Source: Blastococcus saxobsidens DD2
GTDB lineage: Bacteria; Actinomycetota; Actinomycetes; Mycobacteriales; Geodermatophilaceae
Direction: 5' to 3'
Assembly: GCF_000284015.1 (NCBI RefSeq)
Contig: NC_016943.1
Location: forward strand, 2,583,541-2,647,540
Length of the DNA stretch: 64,000 nt
The notes below the pieces were generated by a model that saw nothing but the letters and a program-made list of their open reading frames with translations, ran no database searches and was not told the origin of the DNA. Position 1 is the first letter of the stretch, and the number at the start of each line of letters is the position of its first letter. Made by a program: the position numbers and the translations under genes. Positions 45,659-54,421 of the stretch are shown here, one piece after another.

Positions 45659-46915
45659 CTAGGCGGGAACGGGGAAGACCACCTCGCTCCACAGGTCCCC
45701 GTGCACGGTGACCTGCCCCGGACACGCGACCGGGGCGTCGGCCCGGACCACCGTGTGGTTGTGCTCGGCCAGGGCATCGAGGAGCTGCCTCTTCGGGATG
45801 CTGTCCTGCCAGCGCTTCACCAGCCCCCACGGGAGCATGGCGACGTGCCCGTCGCGCCAGACGTCGTTGACGAAGGCCTTCGGCGTGGCGTTGTGCGAGC
45901 CGTGGTGTCCGACCTTGTACAGGACGGCGTCCTGGAGGAGAGCCGCCTTCTCCGGATCACGGAGCACGTGCTGCCAGGCGCCCTCCTGCGCGTCGCCCGG
46001 GAAGACCAGCCGCGTCCCGTGGACGTCGAGCACGAAGAACAGGCTCGTGTTGTTGACCGACCGCTCCAGGATGGACGCCGCGCCGAGCAAGTCCTCGTCG
46101 CTGGTGATCTTCGCGAGCCGCAGCGAACGCTTCGCCTCGGCCAGGTGCTCCGGCACCCGTCCATCCTCGGGCACGGCGAAGCGCGGCTCGAACAGCGGCG
46201 TGCCCTTCAACTCGACGTCGTCGGCACCGTCGTCGTCGAGTCGTAACCAGCCGGCGTTCTTCGGCGGGTCCATCCGCTTGAGGTCGTCGGGGTCTCGGGA
46301 GGGACCGAGCACATGGGCGACCGCGGCGCCGTCTGCCACGGAGATCCGGTTGCGCCGCTGGTCCGGCCGGGGCAGGAAGCGCACGCTGTGCGGCTGTGCG
46401 AAGCGTCGGCCGTTGCGCCCGAGGAGCCGGTCGGCCGCGTCGGCGTTGCGGAGCGAGTTGAGCGCGAACGATCGGGCCTCCGCGAGGGCGGCCGGCCATC
46501 TCCCCGGATCGACGCCGAGCGTGCGGCGGTCGATCAGCGCGGTCAGCCGGCGGGCGGTGTCGGACTGCTTGCGCCGCAGGGCGATCGCGTCCTCGTCCTG
46601 CGGGTCCTCGACGAACGGCAACCAGACCTCGCCGACGTGCACCTGTTCCCACGCCTCCTGGGTGAAGCCGGAGATGTGGTCGGCGTGGTGGTGCGTGGCC
46701 ACGACGACGTCCAGCCGCGGGACGCCGTCGGGGCCGGCCGCGGACAGGTCGCCGATGATCGCCTCGACCGACTTCGCGATGCTCCGGACCTGCCCCTGGC
46801 TGTGCACCCCGCAGTCGACGAGCATCCGCCAGGGGCGGCCGTCGGTGTCGACCGTGACCAGGAAGGCATCGCCGAATCCGACGTTGTACATGCGCACCGC
46901 GACCGTGGTCGTCAT
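45659..46915 (-). CDS. MBL-fold (ComEC/Rec2-like) metallohydrolase
   Basis: 418 residues. MYNVGFGDAFLV near the start and the metal motif ATHHHADHISGF (about residue 72) mark a metallo-beta-lactamase fold of the ComEC-like group; further ligands are VFPGDAQEGAW (Asp) and KVGHHGSHNA (His). ATG 46915 overlaps the zincin stop (ATGA), so it is the third gene of the patatin-zincin-MBL operon. The substrate may be a nucleotide, nucleic acid or lipid; unknown. Confidence 0.8.
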   Translation of the reverse strand: MTTTVAVRMYNVGFGDAFLVTVDTDGRPWRMLVDCGVHSQGQVRSIAKSVEAIIGDLSAAGPDGVPRLDVVVATHHHADHISGFTQEAWEQVHVGEVWLPFVEDPQDEDAIALRRKQSDTARRLTALIDRRTLGVDPGRWPAALAEARSFALNSLRNADAADRLLGRNGRRFAQPHSVRFLPRPDQRRNRISVADGAAVAHVLGPSRDPDDLKRMDPPKNAGWLRLDDDGADDVELKGTPLFEPRFAVPEDGRVPEHLAEAKRSLRLAKITSDEDLLGAASILERSVNNTSLFFVLDVHGTRLVFPGDAQEGAWQHVLRDPEKAALLQDAVLYKVGHHGSHNATPKAFVNDVWRDGHVAMLPWGLVKRWQDSIPKRQLLDALAEHNHTVVRADAPVACPGQVTVHGDLWSEVVFPVPA

Positions 46916-48801
46916 GACGGCGTTCTCCCCGCCTCGTCGCCGTGCAGCGCGGCGAAGTCCAGTCGGTTGAGCGCCGGCTCGTCGGTCCACGCGCTGAGCG
47001 CATCCGACTGCTCGACCTGCTCGATCCAGTCGCACAGGGCGCGGAGGCGTTCCTCCCCGGCCTCGTGATGCCTGCGCCCTGCGTGTTCCGGCGGCAAGCC
47101 CGCCAACGTCTCCGGGGTCAACGGCAGCGGCTTGGCGACCATGAACTCCACCCGCCCGTCGACGCCGGCGATCAGGGTGGTGCCCGCCCGGAAGACGGGC
47201 CGCCGGTTCTCGTCGAGCGACTGGTCCTCCAGGTCCCTGCGGCGCTGGGTGAGGACGAGGATGATCTCCGGCCGGGGCTGCCGGTCGGCCGCCCGTCGGT
47301 AGGCGACGTGGACCCCGCGCAAGGCGATCCGGTACCGGCGGTCGAAACCGATGTCGGCGGCGTGCTCCCGCGCCCATGCCACGACCTGGCCGTACATCGA
47401 CTCGTCCTCGTCCGGCGCGGCCGAGGTGACCGACGGTGCCGGGTCGTCGGGGTCGACACCGGGGGGAACCGACCGCGTGGGGCCTGCCGCGCCCCCGGGA
47501 TCGAGGTCCATCGTCGCCGAGAGGATCCAGCCCTGCAGGTCGATGGAGGTCCCGGGGCCGTGCAGGTGGAGGCCGTCCGGGGACGGCCAGGACAGGGCCG
47601 AGTCCGCCAGCGAGGTCACGCGGGGCGGGTAGATGCCGCGGCGTCGCAAGGCCTCCACGAGCGTGCCGCGCAGGTTGTCGGTGTCGTCGGGGAACAGCGC
47701 GCGGTCGGCGGTGACGACGGCCCGCACCACGTCGCCGAACGTCACGTCGACGACCGGCAGGTAGTCGAAGGCGCGCACGACCATCCCGAGGAGGCGGTCG
47801 GCCATCCTCACCGCCTCGGCGGCGACACGGTCCACCAGATCCGGGTGCAGCCGGCCGGCCGGCAGGACGCCGGTGCCACCGGTGGCGATGCGCAGCAGGT
47901 CGGCGATCGCGGCCTGGTGGAGGTCGAGGTAGGCGTCGAACACGGCGGCGACGAAGCAGGCGCCACGCTCGTGCGGCTCGGTCGCCGTCTGGAAGCGGTC
48001 CGGCGTCCGCGGGGTGCCGATGGCCGACCGCAGCGCGGCACCCTGGCCGGTCGACTGACCGAACTCGCGGGCCAGGTCCACGATGGCTTCGCTCTTGCCG
48101 ATGTCCCCCGACGTCGCGGTGACCGCGCGGACGACGACGTCACGGTGCACGAAGTGCTGGAAGAGCGCCACGAGGTCGGCGAACGCCTCGTGCCAGGCCA
48201 GCACGTCGGGGTTGGTCGGCTCCATGAAGTACGGCCGGATGCGGTGCACGATCGCGTGCGTCACCTCGTGCGCCACGATGTCCGACGACAGGCAGGTGAA
48301 GATGACCTGGCCCGGCAGGTTGGGTCCGGGGTCGCGCCGGTCGGCCTTGTAGTAGCCGAAGAGCACCGCCCGGCGGCCCGGGTCGAAGAACGCGTTGCGG
48401 CCCTCGAAGGCGTGCGGCACCAGCCGCAGCTTCTGCTCGCCCCGCCACCGGAAGCGCCGGCCGACGAACCGCTCGAACCGCTCGATCACGCTCATCGCCA
48501 CGGCGTAGACGATCTGCTGGTGGGTCCGCGGATCGCTCTCCATCGGGAGCAGCCCGTCCTGCGCCAGCACGGCGAGGTCGTCCAGGACCAGCGGCTGGTA
48601 CCAGGTGTCGCGGGTGGCGTCGAAGTCGACGACCTGCACCAGCTCACCGCAGGGGCCCGGTTGCAGGTCGTGCTCGAACGGTACGTCCAGGGTGAGGTAC
48701 CGCCCCGACAGCCGGCTGGTCATCGGGTCGAACGCGAAGGCGCGCAGCCGGCGGCGGTCGGGAGCCCGCACGTACGGCGTGTTGCGGGTGGCGATCGTCA
48801 T
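46912..48801 (-). CDS. M4-like zinc metallopeptidase
   Basis: 629 residues. Zinc motif DIVAHEVTHAIVHRI (HExxH, about residue 177) and downstream WHEAFADLVALFQHF (third ligand Glu, about 203) fit a gluzincin of the thermolysin/M4 type. There is no signal peptide and the rest is not recognisable. The C-terminal region around 480-560 (GIDRRYRIALRGVH-like) may be a separate domain. Start ATG 48801 overlaps the patatin stop. Confidence 0.75.
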   Translation of the reverse strand: MTIATRNTPYVRAPDRRRLRAFAFDPMTSRLSGRYLTLDVPFEHDLQPGPCGELVQVVDFDATRDTWYQPLVLDDLAVLAQDGLLPMESDPRTHQQIVYAVAMSVIERFERFVGRRFRWRGEQKLRLVPHAFEGRNAFFDPGRRAVLFGYYKADRRDPGPNLPGQVIFTCLSSDIVAHEVTHAIVHRIRPYFMEPTNPDVLAWHEAFADLVALFQHFVHRDVVVRAVTATSGDIGKSEAIVDLAREFGQSTGQGAALRSAIGTPRTPDRFQTATEPHERGACFVAAVFDAYLDLHQAAIADLLRIATGGTGVLPAGRLHPDLVDRVAAEAVRMADRLLGMVVRAFDYLPVVDVTFGDVVRAVVTADRALFPDDTDNLRGTLVEALRRRGIYPPRVTSLADSALSWPSPDGLHLHGPGTSIDLQGWILSATMDLDPGGAAGPTRSVPPGVDPDDPAPSVTSAAPDEDESMYGQVVAWAREHAADIGFDRRYRIALRGVHVAYRRAADRQPRPEIILVLTQRRRDLEDQSLDENRRPVFRAGTTLIAGVDGRVEFMVAKPLPLTPETLAGLPPEHAGRRHHEAGEERLRALCDWIEQVEQSDALSAWTDEPALNRLDFAALHGDEAGRTPS

Positions 48802-50006
48802 CCCCGCTGCTCCTCGGTCAGGGGGTGCTCCGGGTACGGCAGGGAGCCGGGCTCCAGGTGGCGGTCGACGAAGGACCGCAGCCCCGTGTCGCAGATGACG
48901 TAACCCCAGTTGATCAGCCGTTCCTGCGCGTCGTCGTCCAACCGGTCCAGCCTGGTCGGGATGGCGGCCAGCCGGGCGGTCACCGAGGGCGCTGCCTGGA
49001 GCGCCTCCGCCACCGGATAGTCGCCCACCTGGCTGCGGATGCCGACGTACATGCCCGTCCGACGCCCGGCCGCGAAGGCCGCGATCGCCTGACGCTTGCG
49101 CAGCGACCGCACCTGGTTGTCGATGACGTCGAGCACCCGGTGCATGTGCCCGGCCCAGTTGTCCGGCGGGTCGTCGTCCGCCGCCATGCGCCCGCCGGCG
49201 TCGCTGATGAGCACCCGCGCGCAGCGCTTCCAGGCCGTCTCCAGACCGAGGTTGTCGTAGACCCCGCCGTCGGACAGCCGGACCTCGCCCCGGAAGGACG
49301 GGTGGGCCAGGTCGTTGCCGTCGTCGGTCACCCACTCCTCGTGCCCGAGATCGACCGTGCACGGCGACAGCACCGGCGGGAAGGCCGACGATGCGGCGAC
49401 GGCCACGGCCAGTGGCAGGTCGGGTGCGACCACCCGCCCGACGCGGTGGTCGCCCAGGTACGGCTTGCTGAAGCGCATGAGCACGCCGGACTGGAGGTTC
49501 GTCGCGTTGATGACGAACCGTGGCTCGTCGGGCAGGTCCTGCAGGGTGGCCTCGCCGAACAGGTGTTTCTGGTACGCCCTGATGACGCGGTCGGAGATCG
49601 ACGTGAACGGCAGCACCGCGCCGGTCAGGACCGCCGAGACGTCGACGTGCTGGCGCGCCATGTGGCGGACCGGCTCGACGACGTGCTCGATGACGTCCGC
49701 CTCCGGGGCGATCCCGGCCGCGTCGAATCTCAGCTGCGACCAGTGCAACCCGAGCACGCCGGCGGCGAGCGAGCCGCCGGAGACACTGGAGACCCGGTCC
49801 AGCCGGGCCAGCAGACCCGCCTGGTTGAGCCGCCAGAGGACGCCGACGTGGAAGACCATCGCCCGATATCCGCCGCCCGACAGGCACAGGGCGGTGCCCC
49901 GACGGGTCGTGGGTGGCGACTCCCCGGGGAGCCGCCGCACCGGCTCGTCGACGAGTTCGACCTCCTCGAGCACCGGTGCCGACGTGCTCGTCCCCACGTC
50001 AGACAT
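48798..50006 (-). CDS. patatin-like phospholipase
   Basis: 402 residues. Oxyanion motif LCLSGGGYRAM (about 42-52), nucleophile elbow SSVSGGSLAAG (Ser about 74) and catalytic Asp in SDGGVYDN (about 246). These define a patatin-like Ser-Asp lipase. ATG 50006 is preferred; an in-frame GTG at 50072 is possible. Patatin effectors degrade membrane phospholipids in several bacterial immune systems. The gene leads a three-gene overlapping operon with phased SARP-like boxes upstream. Confidence 0.85.
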   Translation of the reverse strand: MSDVGTSTSAPVLEEVELVDEPVRRLPGESPPTTRRGTALCLSGGGYRAMVFHVGVLWRLNQAGLLARLDRVSSVSGGSLAAGVLGLHWSQLRFDAAGIAPEADVIEHVVEPVRHMARQHVDVSAVLTGAVLPFTSISDRVIRAYQKHLFGEATLQDLPDEPRFVINATNLQSGVLMRFSKPYLGDHRVGRVVAPDLPLAVAVAASSAFPPVLSPCTVDLGHEEWVTDDGNDLAHPSFRGEVRLSDGGVYDNLGLETAWKRCARVLISDAGGRMAADDDPPDNWAGHMHRVLDVIDNQVRSLRKRQAIAAFAAGRRTGMYVGIRSQVGDYPVAEALQAAPSVTARLAAIPTRLDRLDDDAQERLINWGYVICDTGLRSFVDRHLEPGSLPYPEHPLTEEQRG

Positions 50007-50087
50007 GCGGAAGCCCCGATCCAGTCCGATGGTCGACGCTCGACGCGGCCTCGATCGCGCGTCCCCGACCACGGTGTCAGCGACACC

Positions 50088-50114
50088 GTCACAGCACCGT
50101 CACCGCTGCATCAC
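50088..50114 (-). promoter_or_regulatory. three SARP-type direct repeats upstream of the patatin operon
   Basis: GTCAC at 50088 and 50099 and ATCAC at 50110: three boxes at exact 11-bp period, about 82-108 bp upstream of ATG 50006. Confidence 0.6.
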
Positions 50115-50344
50115 CGGATCCCGGTGCGGCGACGGTTGTCCCGCCTCGGGGGACGCGACCCAGTCCGTCCGCGGCGGACGACCTCCGGGACCTCGGAGAG
50201 CATCGACAGCACGACGTCCCGGTACTGCTCCTGGCCGAAGCGGCCCGTCCATTCCTCCGCGCCGCCGGTGGTGTCCAGGAGGAGCGTGTAGCGATAGGAG
50301 CCGGGCCGGTCCGGACGGAACGTGGTGAAGGTGGACAACGGCAT
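50111..50344 (-). CDS. possible small protein
   Basis: 77 residues (MPLSTFTTFRPDRPGSYRYT..) with a plausible protein-like composition in its first 55 residues and an Arg-rich tail. No clear ribosome site and no family recognised. It overlaps a phased box region, so it may not be real. Confidence 0.3.
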   Translation of the reverse strand: MPLSTFTTFRPDRPGSYRYTLLLDTTGGAEEWTGRFGQEQYRDVVLSMLSEVPEVVRRGRTGSRPPRRDNRRRTGIR

Positions 50345-50528
50345 GCATCCGCAGGCCGAAACTGGCGGTCGGCTCGAACGACTGGCCGGTCCCAGCCACC
50401 GGAGGTGCTCGGGACGCACAGGTCCCGACGCGGTGTGGCCCCGCGCCGGCGTGCAGGGCGAGCGCCACGCCGGCGCCGCCGGTGGCGGCTGGGGCGGTCA
50501 CCCGGCCATCGTGGACCTCCAGCGGGAC

Positions 50529-52820
50529 CTACGGGCTCGCGGAGTTCTTCGCCCTCGAGCGGCGTGCCGGCTTCCCGTCCCGTCCACCCGGGCCCCCCGC
50601 CCGCCGCGTCCCCCCGTCGTCGCCGGTCAGTGCCGTGATGGCGACCGCCGTCGCGTCGGCCTGCCGCCGGATGGTCTGGAGCACCGCCGAGTTGAGGTGC
50701 TTCTGCTCGAAGACGCCCACCATGCGCTCGGTGACCTCCCGGGCTCGGTCGGGGTTGCCGGCCTTGGCCTCGGCCAGGGCGAGGGTCCGCATCGCGGTGT
50801 TCAGGGTGATGTTGTCGACCCCACCCTCACCGACGGACGCCTGCTCGACCTCGGACAGCAACCGGATGCTCTCCTGCGGATCAGCAGATCGCACCCGGAG
50901 GATCCCGTCCGCGCCGAGGTCCTTGAAGTCCCGCTGGGCGTCGACGCCCTTCACCAGCCGGGCGTAGACGGCCAGCGGGTGCGCGGCGTGCTCCGCGAGC
51001 ACGGTGTCGATCGCGGTGTTGCCGTGCCGCAGCAGGTCGCTGCTCGACCCCAGCAGGGCCAGCACCTGTCCTTGCTCCTCCCCCAGCAGGAGATCGCCGA
51101 TCTCCTCGTCCTCGGCCGTCAGCGGCCGGCGGACGCGCAGCTCCAACGGGGCGGAGAGGACACGGGACCCGTCGTCGCCGAGGTAGACGGCGCGGAGCGC
51201 GTACCGGCCGGGTTGCTCGAACAGGTGACCATCGCCCCCGAACCCGATGTAGGCGCTGTCGTAGACGGCCGGTCGGTCCGGGTCCAGACGGACCCGGCGG
51301 TCGCCGTCGACGCAGTGGCGGAGCAGCGGCCGGAAGAGCACCGTTCGGCCCGAGGGCTGGCGGACGGCGACGGACACGAACTCGTCGTTGGGGTGCAGGT
51401 AGCCGTGCGTGGCCGTGCCCCGCAGGTCGGTCGCGCTGAGCTTGATCTCCACCACGACCGGCTCGCCGTAGGCGAACGTGCGCTTGGCCCGCAGCTCCAG
51501 CGCGAGACCGGACCGGTCGACCACCGGGTCGGCGAAGACTTCGGGGTCCATCTCGGTCTCCGCGGCGCCCGTGCCGAACGGGTGCGCTCCCATCACGACG
51601 TCCCGGTAGAAGCCGTGTCGCAGGTGCACCACTTCGTTCGCCGTGAAGGAAAAGGGAAAGGCACCCCAGTACGCCTGCTCACCGCCCGGGGCCGGCGGCG
51701 GCGGCTGGTACCGCCAGGGGTAGTTCATCCAGGACAGATCGGCCAGTCCCCCGTGGGGACTGGGGACGATCTTCTGCCAGGAGTGCAGGAGGTTGAACGC
51801 GTGTCCGAGCTCGTGCACGTAGGTGCGCAGCGCGGCGCGCCGGCTGGCCGGGTCGTCCCCCTTGACGGCGTCGTAGAAAACCGCGCAGCCCTGCCGCTGG
51901 AACGCGTCCGCATGGTCGAACATGATTCCCCGGTAGCCCTGGTCGTGGGCGGTGGCGACCAGCAGCCACACCTGCCAGCGAGGTGCGTTCGCGAACAGGC
52001 TCGAATGCTTGACCATCGCGTTGTGCAACTCGCTGTCGCTCCACCGGGGGGACGCCTCGACCCCGGCGTCCGAGACCGGCAGCACGTTGACCGCACCGGA
52101 GGACAGCAGCTGGATCCCGGCGTCGGCGTACGCCTGCGACACGGTGAGTCCCCGGGCCGGGACATCGGGCGGACACGGCAGCAGGTCGGTGTCGTAGGAG
52201 ACGAGCGGCACGGCTCCCGCGACCGAGTCCTGCTCCCATACGACGGTGCGGAACCAGGGCGACACGTACGTGCAGGGGAAGGACGTGGCCGGGCCGTCGG
52301 TGGCGCCATCGCCGGCCATGGCATCCCCGGTGGTGTGCGCCACGGTGGAGAACCGCAGCTCCGCCGGCGCCTGGGCGGACCCGACCGGGACACGAGGCAG
52401 GACGACCGAGACCTGATGGGGGGTCGCATCCCAGGTGAACCGACCCCACCCCCGGACGGAGACCTCAGCGGAGGTGACGGTGGTCTCGGGCGTGTCCACG
52501 ACGAAGGAGCCGAAGTAGCTCGTCGTCGCACCCGTCGTGGCGAAGAGGTCGCCGCTCAGCCGGTGCGTCGGCCGGCCACCGTCCACGTCGACGCGCAGCT
52601 CGACCTGCCACCCGGTGACCGAGCCCTGGTAGCGGCCGCTCACCGCGGTCGCGGTCCGGGCGGTGGTCCCCTCGGGAATGGCCGTGCGGTCCTCGGCGGG
52701 CAGCTCGGGGCCGGACGAGTCGGACGCCCCACCTCGGGGAACCGGGGCGCCGGGGTCGAGGACGTCCTCGGATGCAGCCACCCCGCCGTCGCGGCCGGTC
52801 GGGTCGAGCGTCGTCGTCAT
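50529..52820 (-). CDS. large HExxH metallopeptidase-like protein
   Basis: 763 residues. Zinc motif TYVHELGHAFNLLHSW (about 335) gives an HExxHxxNxLH metzincin-like pattern. The N-terminal ~200 residues look like a beta-rich domain and a middle region (about 460-560) contains immunoglobulin-like blocks. The C-terminal ~150 residues are helical (LAEAKAGNPDRAREVTERMVG). ATG 52820 follows GGGAGG; no signal peptide is visible. Phased GTCAC boxes lie 50-75 bp upstream. Confidence 0.7.
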   Translation of the reverse strand: MTTTLDPTGRDGGVAASEDVLDPGAPVPRGGASDSSGPELPAEDRTAIPEGTTARTATAVSGRYQGSVTGWQVELRVDVDGGRPTHRLSGDLFATTGATTSYFGSFVVDTPETTVTSAEVSVRGWGRFTWDATPHQVSVVLPRVPVGSAQAPAELRFSTVAHTTGDAMAGDGATDGPATSFPCTYVSPWFRTVVWEQDSVAGAVPLVSYDTDLLPCPPDVPARGLTVSQAYADAGIQLLSSGAVNVLPVSDAGVEASPRWSDSELHNAMVKHSSLFANAPRWQVWLLVATAHDQGYRGIMFDHADAFQRQGCAVFYDAVKGDDPASRRAALRTYVHELGHAFNLLHSWQKIVPSPHGGLADLSWMNYPWRYQPPPPAPGGEQAYWGAFPFSFTANEVVHLRHGFYRDVVMGAHPFGTGAAETEMDPEVFADPVVDRSGLALELRAKRTFAYGEPVVVEIKLSATDLRGTATHGYLHPNDEFVSVAVRQPSGRTVLFRPLLRHCVDGDRRVRLDPDRPAVYDSAYIGFGGDGHLFEQPGRYALRAVYLGDDGSRVLSAPLELRVRRPLTAEDEEIGDLLLGEEQGQVLALLGSSSDLLRHGNTAIDTVLAEHAAHPLAVYARLVKGVDAQRDFKDLGADGILRVRSADPQESIRLLSEVEQASVGEGGVDNITLNTAMRTLALAEAKAGNPDRAREVTERMVGVFEQKHLNSAVLQTIRRQADATAVAITALTGDDGGTRRAGGPGGRDGKPARRSRAKNSASP

Positions 52821-52866
52821 GACGGGCCTCCCTGGTTCCGCGACGGTTCCAGCGTCTGCGGATGCC

Positions 52867-52893
52867 GTCACGGCGTCGTCACCCCGCCGTCAT
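52867..52893 (-). promoter_or_regulatory. three SARP-type direct repeats upstream of the metallopeptidase
   Basis: GTCAC at 52867 and 52878 and GTCAT at 52889: exact 11-bp period, as at the patatin operon. Confidence 0.6.
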
Positions 52894-53040
52894 CGGCGCG
52901 TCGAAGGGCCGGCCATGGCTGAGCCAGGAGGGGACGCAGGAGGCGAGTGCCGGAGGAGCCAGCCAGTACTCGACGTGCGCGTCGTCCACGAGAACGGGGC
53001 GTCGTCGCGGACGCGGACGACGACGGTCGTCTCCCTGACG

Positions 53041-53823
53041 CTAGGACGCGGCCGTCACCGATAGGCCACGGGCGCGCGGCCAGGAGCCGCCCGCAGGTCG
53101 CGGCGCCGGGTGAAGCCCCGCGACGAGCCGGGTCATGTGCTGGCTCGGCTGCACTCCCAGCTCATCGGCGAGGACGACCCGGAACTGCTCGTAGGCCCGC
53201 AGCGCCTCAGCGGCATTGCCTTCCGCCAGGTGCACACGGACGACAGTGCGGTGGGCGCTCTCCCGCAACGGCTCGGCGTGGACGGCTGCGTAGGCGGCCT
53301 GCAGCGCATCGCCGTACCGCCCCGCCGCGGCAAGCCGGGCGGCGACCTCCTCCAGCGCGTGCATGCGCAGCTGCCGCAGACGTTCACGCTCGAGCAGGAC
53401 CCAGTCGTCGTACCAACCGGGCAGCAACTCGCCGCGCAGCCCCAGACCGGGGACGTCGACGTCGGCCAGGCAGCAGGTGGGGTCCCCGACCCGCCGGGCC
53501 CAGTCCCCCAGGTCCTGCACGTCCACCCGGACGCCGGCGGCCAGGGTGAGAACGCTGCCGGACGCGTGCAGCAGGCCCGGAGCCACCCGGTGCAGGCGCC
53601 ACAGGGCCGAGCGGAGACTGCCGTGGGCATGTTCCTCCGGAACGTCGGGCCACAGGTGCCCGGCGATGGAGGCCCGCGGAGGTCGGCCGGCCAGGCACAC
53701 GTGTGCCACCAGGCGCTGGACCCCGCGCGGGAGGTTGTCCACCGGTCCCCCGCCGGCTCCCTCACCGAGGTGGACGGAGAAGCCATCGAGCAACGAGATC
53801 CGCGGGGTCAGGACGACAGTCAC
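53041..53823 (-). CDS. SARP-family transcriptional regulator (BTAD)
   Basis: 260 residues. An N-terminal OmpR-like winged-helix part (ISLLDGFSVHLG..LPRGVQRLVAHVCLAGRP..LWPDVPEEHAHGSLRSALWRL) leads into a bacterial transcriptional activation domain (DDWVLLERERLRQLRMHALEEVAARLAAAGRYGDALQAAYAAVHAEPLRESAHRTVVRVHL). This is the SARP layout without the NB-ARC/TPR extension. GTG 53823 is chosen. SARPs bind tandem repeats with 11-bp spacing, matching the boxes upstream of four operons in this block. Confidence 0.82.
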   Translation of the reverse strand: MTVVLTPRISLLDGFSVHLGEGAGGGPVDNLPRGVQRLVAHVCLAGRPPRASIAGHLWPDVPEEHAHGSLRSALWRLHRVAPGLLHASGSVLTLAAGVRVDVQDLGDWARRVGDPTCCLADVDVPGLGLRGELLPGWYDDWVLLERERLRQLRMHALEEVAARLAAAGRYGDALQAAYAAVHAEPLRESAHRTVVRVHLAEGNAAEALRAYEQFRVVLADELGVQPSQHMTRLVAGLHPAPRPAGGSWPRARGLSVTAAS

Positions 53824-53914
53824 GGCGAGGAACACCCCCCGGGGCACCTGCTGGCTGTGGGGCGATGAGGCGAAGGCCTCGGAGTGGAGATGCTCCGAGC
53901 GCTCGCCCCACGTG

Positions 53915-54136
53915 TCAATCCGTTGCTGTCCCGCGACGGACGAAACCGTCCAGCCAATCACCGACCGCATCCACGACCTCACGGGGTGACGATGCGAGAG
54001 CGACGAAGCGGTCTTCCTCTGACTCGTCGAGTCCGACCGCGGTCACGCGAGCCCGGAACTGATCAGTGCCGTCCTCGAGCCAGACCCGGAGAAGGAGCGC
54101 AGCGCTTCGGTCCTCGGGCACGGCCATCCTTCGCAT
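53915..54136 (-). CDS. small conserved hypothetical protein
   Basis: About 73 residues: AVPEDRSAALLLRVWLEDGTDQFRARVTAV, then EDRFVALASSPREVVDAVGDWLDGF. It reads like a compact alpha/beta protein. It lies 91 bp upstream of the SARP gene in the same direction and may be part of its transcription unit. Start 54136 or 54127. Confidence 0.5.
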   Translation of the reverse strand: MRRMAVPEDRSAALLLRVWLEDGTDQFRARVTAVGLDESEEDRFVALASSPREVVDAVGDWLDGFVRRGTATD

Positions 54137-54311
54137 GGTCGGTCATGCAGCGTCGGACTGCACGGCTTGCACGGGCGTCCTACGCCGCCGACCGAGAATG
54201 ATCCTGCTGTTCCGTGAGGAACCGCGAGTGCACTCCCCCGACCTGATGAAGTCAATGGCATCCCGGAATGGACGCCGGGAACCCTCTCCGGTGGCCGACC
54301 TCAGGGCCGAA

Positions 54312-54346
54312 GCCGGATGCGCATGACCGGGTCGCCCCTCGGACAC
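54312..54346 (+). repeat. att-like repeat copy 8 (degraded)
   Basis: GGATGCGCATGACCGGGTCGCCCCTCGGACAC. It matches the core and part of the left arm; the right arm is not recognisable. Confidence 0.55.
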
Positions 54347-54421
54347 AGCTGAGCACCCTCGCTGATCAGTCATGCATGCCGCACGTCCGCCGCCCAGGGC
54401 CCAGCACGGCGCGCCGCGGCC

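Noticed and set aside
50100..50501. 133-codon minus-strand gene overlapping the 77-codon candidate
   Set aside because: Arg/Pro/Gly-rich with His-Pro strings typical of a shadow frame; the 50111-50344 frame is more protein-like, though still weak.
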